The notes under the pieces were generated by a model. That model was not told the origin of the DNA. It ran no database searches and saw only the letters and a list, made by a program, of their open reading frames with translations. A stretch of 64,000 nucleotides of DNA from the NCBI RefSeq assembly GCF_001458335.1, contig NZ_CYTO01000009.1, forward strand, positions 236,066 through 300,065. Reading direction: 5' to 3'. How positions within the stretch are numbered: the stretch's first letter is position 1; each line of letters opens with the position of its first letter. Of this stretch, positions 14,995 to 23,191 are shown in pieces. This stretch comes from Cognatishimia activa (GTDB taxonomy: Bacteria > Pseudomonadota > Alphaproteobacteria > Rhodobacterales > Rhodobacteraceae). The position numbers and the translations under genes are program-made.

Positions 14995-15633
14995 TTAAGG
15001 CGCCCATTTCAAGAAGTTGCCTATCATACGCAGACCTACATGCTGGCTCTTTTCCGGGTGGAATTGCATGCCAATCATCGTGTCGCGCCCAATAATCGCG
15101 GTGATATCGCCAGCGTAATCCACATGGGCGATACGCTCCGCTGGGTTAGCCACCTGAAAATGGTAGCTGTGCACAAAATAAACGTGCTGGCCGTTTTCGA
15201 CCCCATCCAGAATGGCGTGAGGCTGATCGATCACCAGATCGTTCCAACCCATATGCGGAACCTTTAGGGATGCATCACGCGGTTCGATCTTCACGACCTC
15301 ACCGCCAACCCAATCGAGGCCCTTGGTGTCTTCATATTCACGACCCATGGTCGCCATCAGCTGCATGCCAACACAGATGCCAAGGAAAGGGCGGCCCTTT
15401 TCTTCGACCGCCTCAACCATGGCGTCATAGATGCCTTTATGCCCGCGCAGCTCTGCCGCACAGGCCGGGAAAGCACCGTCACCGGGCAGAACCAAACGAT
15501 CCGCTTTGGCCACCACGTCTGCGTCAGAGGTCACAACCACGTCGCCCGCATCGACTTCGGCGGCCATGCGTTGAAAGGCCTTCTCTGCGGAGTGCAGATT
15601 GCCGCTTTCATAGTCAATAATGGCAGTCAGCAT
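14995..15633 (-). CDS. hisH: Imidazole glycerol phosphate synthase, glutaminase subunit
   Basis: A 212-residue class I glutamine amidotransferase. The nucleophile cysteine is in FLGICVGMQLM (about residue 86), the oxyanion segment is LPGDGAFPA, and the catalytic His-x-Glu is in GMQFHPEKSQ near the C-terminus. It feeds ammonia to HisF. Its ATG overlaps the hisB stop by one base (TAATG), so the two are translationally coupled. Confidence 0.97.
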   Translation of the reverse strand: MLTAIIDYESGNLHSAEKAFQRMAAEVDAGDVVVTSDADVVAKADRLVLPGDGAFPACAAELRGHKGIYDAMVEAVEEKGRPFLGICVGMQLMATMGREYEDTKGLDWVGGEVVKIEPRDASLKVPHMGWNDLVIDQPHAILDGVENGQHVYFVHSYHFQVANPAERIAHVDYAGDITAIIGRDTMIGMQFHPEKSQHVGLRMIGNFLKWAP

Positions 15634-16220
15634 TAAAGCGCGCCTTTGGTGGACGGGATGTCGGTCGCCTTGCGTGGATCGGTCTCCACGGCGGTGCGCA
15701 ACGCGCGCGCCACGGCTTTGAACGCCGCCTCCACAATGTGGTGGCTGTTAACGCCGTGCAGCTGATCGATGTGCAACGTGATGCCGCCATGCGTGCTGAA
15801 CGCTGTGAAGAATTCACGCACCAACTCGGTGTCAAACGCACCGATCTTCTGGGTCGGAATGTCCACATTCCACACCAAAAAGGGGCGTGCCGACAGATCC
15901 AGCGCCGCCCGCACTTGGGCATCATCCATTGGCAGGTGGCACTCGCCATAGCGATTGATCCCGCGCTTATCCCCAAGCGCCTGAACCAGCGCCTGACCCA
16001 GAGCGATACCTGTGTCCTCGACCGTGTGGTGGTCATCAATGTGATAGTCACCCTTGGCGCGGATCTTGAAATCGATCAGCGAGTGGCGCGACAGTTGATC
16101 CAGCATATGGTCAAAGAACCCGACACCGGTCTGGTTGTCGTAGCTCCCTGTGCCATCGAGGTTAATCTCGACGCTGATCTCAGTTTCCGCAGTCTTGCGG
16201 CTGACGCTGCCTGTGCGCAT
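15633..16220 (-). CDS. hisB: Imidazoleglycerol-phosphate dehydratase
   Basis: A 195-residue monofunctional IGPD. Manganese-binding histidine motifs are visible: [28 protein letters not shown] and [12 protein letters not shown], with STKGAL at the C-terminus. I start at the ATG at 16220 after AAGGA; the frame is open to 16328, but the extra segment does not resemble the family. It is the first gene of hisBH, with the two tRNA-Gly genes upstream. Confidence 0.96.
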   Translation of the reverse strand: MRTGSVSRKTAETEISVEINLDGTGSYDNQTGVGFFDHMLDQLSRHSLIDFKIRAKGDYHIDDHHTVEDTGIALGQALVQALGDKRGINRYGECHLPMDDAQVRAALDLSARPFLVWNVDIPTQKIGAFDTELVREFFTAFSTHGGITLHIDQLHGVNSHHIVEAAFKAVARALRTAVETDPRKATDIPSTKGAL

Positions 16221-16330
16221 GGGTCTATCCTTTTGATCTTTCGCGGCTCTTATAGGGGGGCAAATAGGCGAGGAAAAGGCGAAGAAACTTAAATCGTTAC
16301 AACTGTGTTGAATTCGCGCCGGAAACATTT

Positions 16331-16405
16331 TGGAGCGGGCGAGGCGATTCGAACGCCCGACCCTAACCTTGGCAAGGTTATGCTCTACCCCTGAGCTACG
16401 CCCGC
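16331..16405 (-). tRNA. tRNA-Gly (anticodon GCC), second copy in transcription order
   Basis: A 75-nt tRNA with encoded CCA. The acceptor stem GCGGGCG pairs with CGCCCGC, the anticodon loop is TTGCCAA and the T-stem is GGGCG / CGCCT. It is identical to the copy at 16443-16517 and 112 bp away. It lies upstream of hisB on the same strand. Confidence 0.97.
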
Positions 16406-16442
16406 ACTCTCAAAATGTCTCTGATCTGTCTATCGGAACCGA

Positions 16443-16517
16443 TGGAGCGGGCGAGGCGATTCGAACGCCCGACCCTAACCTTGGCAAGGTTATGCTCTAC
16501 CCCTGAGCTACGCCCGC
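16443..16517 (-). tRNA. tRNA-Gly (anticodon GCC), first copy in transcription order
   Basis: Identical over its 75 nt to the copy at 16331-16405, with encoded CCA and GCC anticodon. The 37-bp spacer between the copies is unrelated to the flanks, so this is an old or gene-sized duplication. The pair is probably transcribed together. Confidence 0.97.
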
Positions 16518-16648
16518 ACCGTTGAGTGAGGCGTGAAATATAAACTCTCTCTGTTCGCCGCAAGAGGAAAAGTGCTTGTTTGTCAAAAAAATGCTGCCCA
16601 AGCAAAGAAAGCGCGAAGGAAAATTTCGGGCGGTGCGTTTTAGCTCCC

Positions 16649-16924
16649 ATGAAGACAGCAAACGACCATTATCCCCGTGGATCGCGCAAGAAAGGCTTCA
16701 AACCTCTTGCATTCCCGATGGCGATGACCGTGGCCCCAATAGCGGCGATGGCCCATGATGGCACCCATTTGGCGCGCATTGTGTCTGACGTGACCGACGT
16801 GTCTACGATCGGCGCTCAGTTGGCTTTGGAACTGACGGTTTCAAACTTCTCGAATGAGCCCGTGACTTTGCAGGCGATCTCAACTCAGAACGCGGATAGC
16901 AGCGTTAACAAGCGTCGCCGTTAA
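16649..16924 (+). CDS. Small secreted hypothetical protein, possibly truncated
   Basis: A 91-residue product if started at the ATG at 16649; the frame is open up to 16580. The N-terminus is basic, followed by a short hydrophobic signal-like stretch (FPMAMTVAPIAAMA). The rest resembles only the first strands of an immunoglobulin-like or copper-chaperone-like beta sandwich (ALELTVSNFSNEPVTLQAI) and then stops abruptly after KRRR. I recognise no family. It may be a gene remnant or a short real protein. Its stop overlaps the stop of the convergent MAPEG gene. Confidence 0.5.
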   Translation: MKTANDHYPRGSRKKGFKPLAFPMAMTVAPIAAMAHDGTHLARIVSDVTDVSTIGAQLALELTVSNFSNEPVTLQAISTQNADSSVNKRRR

Positions 16925-17307
16925 AACAGCGCAACGGCCAGCAGGACAAACGCGGTGCCCACAACTTGGGTCAGTGTCAGAACCATCCCAATAGTGCGCA
17001 GGCCGAAATTCATCGGGTGCGGTTGCAGCCCAATGGCATGGGCCGCGCGCCCGATCAATAAGCACAATCCTGAGGCATGTACGGCGAGGGCTGGTAGGCC
17101 CTGCAGTTCTAACAGAAGCAAAAGGATCACGCCGATGGGAACATATTCCGCGCAGTTGGAATGGGCGCGGATGCGCTGGCGCAGTTCCGGATCGTTATTG
17201 TCGCCTAGCGAGATGCGGTTGCCGCGGCGATACCCGATCACGCGGGTTGATAGCCAGATGTAAAGCAAAGCCAGAACGCTTGCGTAGATTGCTGTGATGG
17301 TGCCCAT
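16921..17307 (-). CDS. MAPEG-family membrane protein
   Basis: A 128-residue protein with four hydrophobic helices and the MAPEG layout: N-terminal helix, RIRAHSNCAEYVPIGVILL (the conserved R/N-E motif of loop 1-2 and helix 2), GRAAHAIGL, and a C-terminal helix. Relatives are glutathione-dependent transferases and uncharacterised YecN-like proteins. The substrate is unknown. A single gene, it overlaps its convergent neighbour by 4 bp. Confidence 0.9.
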   Translation of the reverse strand: MGTITAIYASVLALLYIWLSTRVIGYRRGNRISLGDNNDPELRQRIRAHSNCAEYVPIGVILLLLLELQGLPALAVHASGLCLLIGRAAHAIGLQPHPMNFGLRTIGMVLTLTQVVGTAFVLLAVALF

Positions 17308-17358
17308 AAAACCCTCCGCTTTCGATGAAAGCTAGGGCTTGGGAATTAATTATCCAAC

Positions 17359-17384
17359 AAAAAAGCCCCGCATTTTGCGGGGCT
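17359..17384 (-). terminator. Rho-independent terminator of pyc
   Basis: On the minus strand GCCCCGC (17377-17383 complement) pairs with GCGGGGC (17365-17371 complement) around a 5-nt loop, followed by a run of T (the A-run at 17359-17364). It lies 24 bp past the pyc stop. Confidence 0.9.
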
Positions 17385-17407
17385 TCCTTAACGTTATCGT
17401 GAGGCTG

Positions 17408-20400
17408 TTACTCCAGCTCGACCAACAGGTCCTTGGCGTCGATCTGACCACCTGGGGTAACGTGCACGGCTTTGACAACCGCATCACGTTCCGCGTGGAT
17501 GCCTGTTTCCATCTTCATCGCCTCAATCGTCAGCAGCAGGTCGCCTTCTTTGACCTCTTGGCCCACAACCGCGCCAACAGACGCCACAACACCAGGCATT
17601 GGTGCGCCAATGTGGTTTGCGTTGCCCACTTCGGCTTTTGGTCGCGAAGCGGTTGACGCTTTGACCAGACGGTTAGGCACGCGGATCACACGTGGCTGAC
17701 CGTTGAGTTCAAAGAACACTTTCACTTCGCCGTTCTCATCGGTTTCACCGATCGCTTGCAGCAAAATCTCCAGTGTTTTACCCGGATCAATCTCGGCAGA
17801 GACCTCTTCACCGGCTTCCATACCGTAGAAGAAGGTCTTTGTTGGCAGAGCACGGACCGGACCATACTGCCGGTGGCGACCCATGTAATCCAAGAAGACT
17901 TTTGGATACATCAGGTAACCGTTCAGATCTTCGTCATCGACCTTATAGCCTTCGAGCTGGCCTGATAGATCCGCACGGGTTGCTTCAAGATCAATCGGTT
18001 CCAAATGCGCGCCGGGACGATCTGTGTTTGGCTTTTCACCTTTCAACACCTTGTCCACGATGCCGTCTGGGAAGCCGCCCGCAGGTTGACCCAAGTTGCC
18101 GCTCATCATGTCGACAACAGAGTCAGGGAAGGCCACGTCTTTGTCTGGGTTTTCCACGTCATCGCGGCTCAGGCCTTGGCTCACCATCATCAGCGCCATG
18201 TCGCCCACAACTTTGGAAGATGGTGTCACTTTTACGATGTCGCCAAACATCTGGTTCACATCCGCATAGGTCTGCGCGACCTCGTGCCAACGCTCTTCCA
18301 GACCCAAGGACCGCGCTTGCGCTTTCAGGTTGGTGAACTGACCACCTGGCATTTCGTGCAAGTAGACCTCGGACGCCGGTGCAGGTGTGCCGCTTTCAAA
18401 CGCCACATATTGCGCCCGGACACCTTCCCAGTATTCGCTGATTTCGCGGACGGACTCGATGTCGATGCCGGTATCGCGATCAGTGTTGCGCAGAGCTTCT
18501 ACGATAGACCCCATGCATGGCTGCGATGTGCTGCCAGAGAAGGCGTCCATGGCCGCGTCAACCGCATCCACACCTGCTTCAGCTGCGGCCAGTACAGTCG
18601 CGCCGGAAATGCCTGAAGTGTCGTGTGTGTGGAAGTGGATCGGCAAGCCAACCTCTTCTTTCAAGGCACGGATCAGCAATTTCGCGGAGGCTGGTTTCAG
18701 CAGACCCGCCATGTCTTTCAGACCCAGAACATGGGCACCAGCGGCTTCCAGCTCTTTTGCCATATCGACGTAGTATTTCACGTCATATTTGGCGCGGTTT
18801 GGATCCAGAATGTCACCGGTGTAACAAACAGTGCCTTCACAGACTTTGCCTGCTTCCTGTACCGCATCCATCGCGACGCGCATGTTTTCAACCCAGTTCA
18901 AGCTGTCAAACACGCGGAACACGTCGATGCCTTTGGCGGCTTCAGCCACAAAGGCCTGAACCACATTGTCAGGGTAGTTGGTGTAACCCACACCGTTAGA
19001 AGCGCGCAGCAACATCTGCGTCATCAGGTTTGGCATGGCAGCACGCAGGTCACGCAGGCGCTGCCATGGGCATTCCTGCAAGAAGCGATAGGCCACATCA
19101 AATGTCGCGCCGCCCCAGCACTCCATAGAGAAGAGCTGTGGCATGTTTGCGGCATAGGTCGGCGCAACGCGCACCATGTCTATGGACCGCATGCGAGTCG
19201 CCAGCAGTGACTGGTGCGCATCACGCATGGTTGTGTCTGTCAAAAGCAGTTGTTTCTGCTGCTTCATCCAATCCGCAACCGCCTTAGGACCCTTTTGTTC
19301 CAATAGGTTACGGGTTCCGTATGCAGGATCCGCTTTCTTCGCCGGCGGCACTGGCAATTTTAGATCTTCTGCCGGTGTTGCGCGGCCTTCGGTCTCTGGG
19401 TGGCCGTTCACGGTGATGTCAGCAATATACGTCAGAACCTTGGTGCCGCGGTCGCGCCGCTTCTCGAAGTTGAAAAGCTCTGGTGTCTCGTCAATGAACT
19501 TCGTGGTGTAGGAGTAGTCCAAGAAGGTTGGGTGCTTCAGCAGGTTTTCCACAAAGGCGATATTGGTGGACACGCCGCGAATACGGAACTCGCGCAGCGC
19601 ACGGTCCATCCGGTGGATCGCTTTTTCTGGCGTTGGTGCCCATGCGGTTACCTTGGTCAAAAGCGAGTCATAGTAACGCGTGATCACGCCGCCTGCATAT
19701 GCGGTGCCGCCATCCAAACGAATGCCCATACCGGTTGCAGAGCGGTACGCGGTCAAACGGCCATAGTCCGGGATGAAGTTGTTCAGCGGGTCCTCAGTCG
19801 TCACACGGGTCTGCAGCGCATGGCCGTTCAGGCGAATGTCTTTCTGGTCTGCTTTACCGGTCGCCTCGGCAATGGTTTTGCCTTCTGCGATCAGGATTTG
19901 GGACTGAACGATGTCGATGCCAGTGACTTCTTCAGTCACGGTGTGCTCAACTTGCACCCGAGGGTTCACTTCGATGAAGTAGAACTTGCCGGTGTTCATA
20001 TCCATCAGGAATTCAACAGTACCGGCGCATTCATAGTTCACGTGCTTACAAATCTTGTAGCCCAGCTCACAGATTTCCGCGCGCTGTTCTTCAGACAAGT
20101 AAGGGGCAGGGGCCCGCTCAACCACTTTCTGGTTGCGACGCTGAACAGAGCAGTCACGCTCAAACAGGTGGTACATGCCGCCATGTTTATCGCCCAGGAT
20201 TTGCACTTCCACGTGGCGTGCGCGGGTAATCATCTTTTCCAGATACCCTTCGCCGTTGCCAAAGGCAGCTTCTGCTTCGCGGCGGCCTTCCAATACTTTT
20301 TCTTCGACTTCTTCTTCACCCATGATTGGGCGCATGCCGCGGCCGCCGCCGCCCCAAGATGCTTTCAGCATCAGTGGGTAGCCAACCTCTGCGGCTTCTT

Positions 20401-20845
20401 TCTTAATGGCGTCCATGTCGTCGCCGAGAACGTCGGTTGCCGGGATGACCGGCACGCCAGCCTCAATCGCCACGCGACGGGCAGAGGCTTTGTCACCCAG
20501 CGCGCGCATGGTTTCTGCTTTAGGACCGATAAAAGTGATGCCGTTTGCTGCACATGCATCCACGAACTCTGGGTTCTCAGACAGCAAACCATAGCCCGGG
20601 TGGATCGCGTCTGCGCCACTTTCGCGTGCGACGCGGATGATCTCATCTATGCTTAGGTAAGCCGCAACCGGGCCCATGCCTTCGCCGATCCGATAGGCCT
20701 CATCCGCCTTAAAGCGGTGCAGGCTGAGCTTGTCCTCTTCCGCGTACACAGCCACGGTTTGCTTGCCCATCTCGTTGGCGGCGCGCATCACACGGATCGC
20801 GATTTCGCCACGGTTTGCTATCAAAATCTTCTTGAAGTCTGCCAT
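17408..20845 (-). CDS. pyc: Pyruvate carboxylase
   Basis: A 1145-residue single-chain enzyme converting pyruvate, bicarbonate and ATP to oxaloacetate. The order is: biotin carboxylase (about 1-455; GGGGRGMRPI ATP loop, FIEVNPRVQVEHTVTE); carboxyltransferase TIM barrel (about 535-810; LLTDTTMRDAHQSLLATR, GLKDMAGLLKP, HFHTHDTSG metal histidines); PYC/OAD tetramerisation domain (to about 1050); biotinyl carrier domain (about 1075-1145) with the biotinylated lysine in IEAMKMETGI. Length and order are normal for the family. It is a single-gene unit with a good terminator. Two adjacent palindromes lie 164-191 bp upstream of its start. Confidence 0.98.
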   Translation of the reverse strand: MADFKKILIANRGEIAIRVMRAANEMGKQTVAVYAEEDKLSLHRFKADEAYRIGEGMGPVAAYLSIDEIIRVARESGADAIHPGYGLLSENPEFVDACAANGITFIGPKAETMRALGDKASARRVAIEAGVPVIPATDVLGDDMDAIKKEAAEVGYPLMLKASWGGGGRGMRPIMGEEEVEEKVLEGRREAEAAFGNGEGYLEKMITRARHVEVQILGDKHGGMYHLFERDCSVQRRNQKVVERAPAPYLSEEQRAEICELGYKICKHVNYECAGTVEFLMDMNTGKFYFIEVNPRVQVEHTVTEEVTGIDIVQSQILIAEGKTIAEATGKADQKDIRLNGHALQTRVTTEDPLNNFIPDYGRLTAYRSATGMGIRLDGGTAYAGGVITRYYDSLLTKVTAWAPTPEKAIHRMDRALREFRIRGVSTNIAFVENLLKHPTFLDYSYTTKFIDETPELFNFEKRRDRGTKVLTYIADITVNGHPETEGRATPAEDLKLPVPPAKKADPAYGTRNLLEQKGPKAVADWMKQQKQLLLTDTTMRDAHQSLLATRMRSIDMVRVAPTYAANMPQLFSMECWGGATFDVAYRFLQECPWQRLRDLRAAMPNLMTQMLLRASNGVGYTNYPDNVVQAFVAEAAKGIDVFRVFDSLNWVENMRVAMDAVQEAGKVCEGTVCYTGDILDPNRAKYDVKYYVDMAKELEAAGAHVLGLKDMAGLLKPASAKLLIRALKEEVGLPIHFHTHDTSGISGATVLAAAEAGVDAVDAAMDAFSGSTSQPCMGSIVEALRNTDRDTGIDIESVREISEYWEGVRAQYVAFESGTPAPASEVYLHEMPGGQFTNLKAQARSLGLEERWHEVAQTYADVNQMFGDIVKVTPSSKVVGDMALMMVSQGLSRDDVENPDKDVAFPDSVVDMMSGNLGQPAGGFPDGIVDKVLKGEKPNTDRPGAHLEPIDLEATRADLSGQLEGYKVDDEDLNGYLMYPKVFLDYMGRHRQYGPVRALPTKTFFYGMEAGEEVSAEIDPGKTLEILLQAIGETDENGEVKVFFELNGQPRVIRVPNRLVKASTASRPKAEVGNANHIGAPMPGVVASVGAVVGQEVKEGDLLLTIEAMKMETGIHAERDAVVKAVHVTPGGQIDAKDLLVELE

Positions 20846-21151
20846 CAGCGGAGGGCCTTTCGTCTTTCTGAGCGCGTTAATTCTGCCTTGGCTAGACCGT
20901 CGCTTCTCGCTGAATCAATACCAAGGACTGCGTATATAGCAGGGATTGGTCGGGAAATTTGGCCGGTTTGCTACCCTTAATCCGGCAAAAACGGGAATTT
21001 CTGCTGCGTTTAGCGCTAAAATGTTTGCGCAAACATGAATGTAGGTCAGGTATAGTGACCTAAATGCCGCATTACAGAAAATCCGACCGACTAATTGGTC
21101 GGCTAATTGAGCCAATTTCGAATGTTGGGTCGGGAGAGCTGCCCAATCTTT
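20846..21151. promoter_or_regulatory. pyc upstream region with two abutting palindromes (21009-21036)
   Basis: This 306-bp gap holds no gene I can support. TTTAGCGCTAAA (21009-21020) is a perfect 12-bp palindrome of the LacI/GalR operator type. It is directly followed by ATGTTTGCGCAAACAT (21021-21036), a perfect 16-bp palindrome. A near-direct GGTCGG...GGTCGG motif lies near 21090-21105. The palindromes are 164-191 bp upstream of the pyc ATG and past the 3' end of the diguanylate cyclase gene. Regulation of pyc is the likely role (inference). Confidence 0.5.
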
Positions 21152-22987
21152 TTATTCTGCAGCGATCTCGGTTGTGCCACGTTTCGAAGCTGATTTCAGA
21201 TTGCGTTCCTCATGGTCGCTCGTGGAAGAGGTGACAATGGGTTGAGATTGCTCGGCGAGCGGCGGGTTTTGATCGGTTCTGTAATAGATCACCTGATCGC
21301 GACCGTTGTGCTTGGCCTGATACATCGCTTCATCCGCTGCACGTAAAAGCTCCTGCGGCAGTTCACCGTGTTGCGGGGCCGTCGCGACCCCAATCGACGC
21401 AGTGATTTTTGGCAAAGGCTGGCTTTGATAGGTCAAGGCAAGACCTGAAATTTTTGAGCAGAGCACCGTAATGCGTTCTTGAAGCTCTTCATTTGTCAAA
21501 CGAGGCCATAACACAACGAACTCTTCCCCGCCCATACGGCAGGCGATCTCATCGTCGGTACAACTTTCATCTAAGATTTCACCGACCGCACGCAAAACGT
21601 AGTCACCTGCATCGTGGCCATGGGTGTCATTGAAGCGTTTGAAATGATCAAGGTCGAGGTAGACCAGATGTGTATTTTGTTGTTTGTCGCTAGATGTCAT
21701 GAGGAAATGACGCAGGCGGTCGATCATGTGTCGGCGATTGAACAGTCCGGTTAAGGGGTCTCGAATGGATTGTTCTTGCAGTTGATCACGCATCCGAACG
21801 TTGGCAATCGCCATGGAGATCTGTTCGGCACACATTTGCGCAAGTTTACGAGACTCCAGGAACTCTTCCTTATCAGCATGCGCCACCTTTTTCAGGTGCA
21901 TGAGCCCAACGGTTTCTCCATGGGCCAAAATCGGGAAACAAAAATAAGGTTCGCCGTCTTCCTCATCGACATGTTCACAAACAAAATCCACCTCGTGCAC
22001 GCCATATGTATATGTGCGGCCACGGCGAAGCCCCCAGCACCCATCTGGGTGAATGTGGCGCTTTAACTCGCCACCATTCCACGCGCTGACCCCATCCAGA
22101 ACATCGCGCGAGTTGGAATAGACATAGATTGAGCCTGCGCAATCCGGCAGCATATAGGCCATGAATTTTGTGAACATCTCAAAAAGCTCGTCCAACGAGC
22201 GGCTGGACTGGAGCCATTCATTCAACTCTCCGAGCAATTTGACTTCCTGCGCGAGGTGCAACTGCTGGTCCATCAGCGCCCGTTCGCTTTTTGATTTCGA
22301 ATTGAGCGCATTAAGCCGCGCGCGATTGGATCGGACAATCAAACCGCCAATAAGCAACACCACAATAATCGCCAACGCGCTTAGCGCGATCAAAGCGGTG
22401 TGGACGCGTTGTATGAAAAGAGTTCTGACCTTTGTGATATCGGTATAAAACTCGATCGCCCCAATAAATTCACCATTTTGCATCATCGGCACGTAAACTT
22501 CTGCGATTTCATGAATCGCGTCAGGCGCCGTGTTGTGCGAGTGAAGCAGCAGCCCGTCAATTTCAGACGCTGGCTTGGGTTCATGTTTGTAATAGATTTC
22601 GCCGTCGGAAACGATGGAAGTGAAATAGTCTTTTTCGTTGATGGTGCCCAAATCTGACGAGCGGGTAGACCAAAACACGCGCCCATCAGCTGTAAACAGC
22701 TTGAAGCGATAGACGTCTGAGGCCTCGGGCAGAAGGCTCAGAAAGTCGTTCTCTTCGGGGCTTGTGGTACCATTTCGAAACGTTGCTTCCGTGTCTCTGA
22801 GGTGAAGCGTGATGCGCCTTTGCCAAAGCTCTGACCGGTCTAAGATGTCTTGCTTCAAGAAATAATCGACGACAGGGGTTGGCAAGTAAGCTGCTCCAGA
22901 AATGGCTGCTGCGATCGTCAAGACCGCCAGAACAGGCCAAAGCATGCTTACTTTTTTGTTTACGCTTGGTTCAATCACCTCGCCCAT
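21152..22987 (-). CDS. Membrane diguanylate cyclase: extracytoplasmic sensor, GAF, GGDEF
   Basis: A 611-residue protein. TM1 is at about 15-35, followed by an extracytoplasmic sensor of about 150 residues (PAS/Cache-like: FKLFTADGRVFWSTR, YVPMMQNGEFIGAIEFYTD), TM2 at about 196-218, a helical linker, and a GAF domain (about 250-400) with HPDGCWGLRRGRTY. The GGDEF domain (about 405-565) has DPLTGLFNRR, DLDHFKRFNDTHGHDAGD and the active A-site GGEEF. The residues five before the A-site (TDDE) do not form an RxxD inhibitory site, so product inhibition is probably absent. A low-complexity tail of about 40 residues follows. It should make cyclic di-GMP, linking to biofilm control. Confidence 0.93.
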   Translation of the reverse strand: MGEVIEPSVNKKVSMLWPVLAVLTIAAAISGAAYLPTPVVDYFLKQDILDRSELWQRRITLHLRDTEATFRNGTTSPEENDFLSLLPEASDVYRFKLFTADGRVFWSTRSSDLGTINEKDYFTSIVSDGEIYYKHEPKPASEIDGLLLHSHNTAPDAIHEIAEVYVPMMQNGEFIGAIEFYTDITKVRTLFIQRVHTALIALSALAIIVVLLIGGLIVRSNRARLNALNSKSKSERALMDQQLHLAQEVKLLGELNEWLQSSRSLDELFEMFTKFMAYMLPDCAGSIYVYSNSRDVLDGVSAWNGGELKRHIHPDGCWGLRRGRTYTYGVHEVDFVCEHVDEEDGEPYFCFPILAHGETVGLMHLKKVAHADKEEFLESRKLAQMCAEQISMAIANVRMRDQLQEQSIRDPLTGLFNRRHMIDRLRHFLMTSSDKQQNTHLVYLDLDHFKRFNDTHGHDAGDYVLRAVGEILDESCTDDEIACRMGGEEFVVLWPRLTNEELQERITVLCSKISGLALTYQSQPLPKITASIGVATAPQHGELPQELLRAADEAMYQAKHNGRDQVIYYRTDQNPPLAEQSQPIVTSSTSDHEERNLKSASKRGTTEIAAE

Positions 22988-23191
22988 CGCAATTACCTCA
23001 TCCGTACCCCGGACTGCGGTATCGCAGGGATTGGGTTGATGAATCGTTAATAATCTCGAACACTCTGCGGTGAATTCGTTTCAAATCCTCTAGAAACTGC
23101 CTCCGCTGTAACGCAGAAACACCGGCGAACAGTTGCGAACAAGACCAGAACATGGCTTTTCCTATAGCGCGGTACCTTGTAGAGTTCGCCC

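Noticed and set aside
19400-20656. A 418-codon plus-strand frame opposite pyc
   Set aside because: It mirrors codon bias in the biotin carboxylase domain; no domain, no ribosome site.
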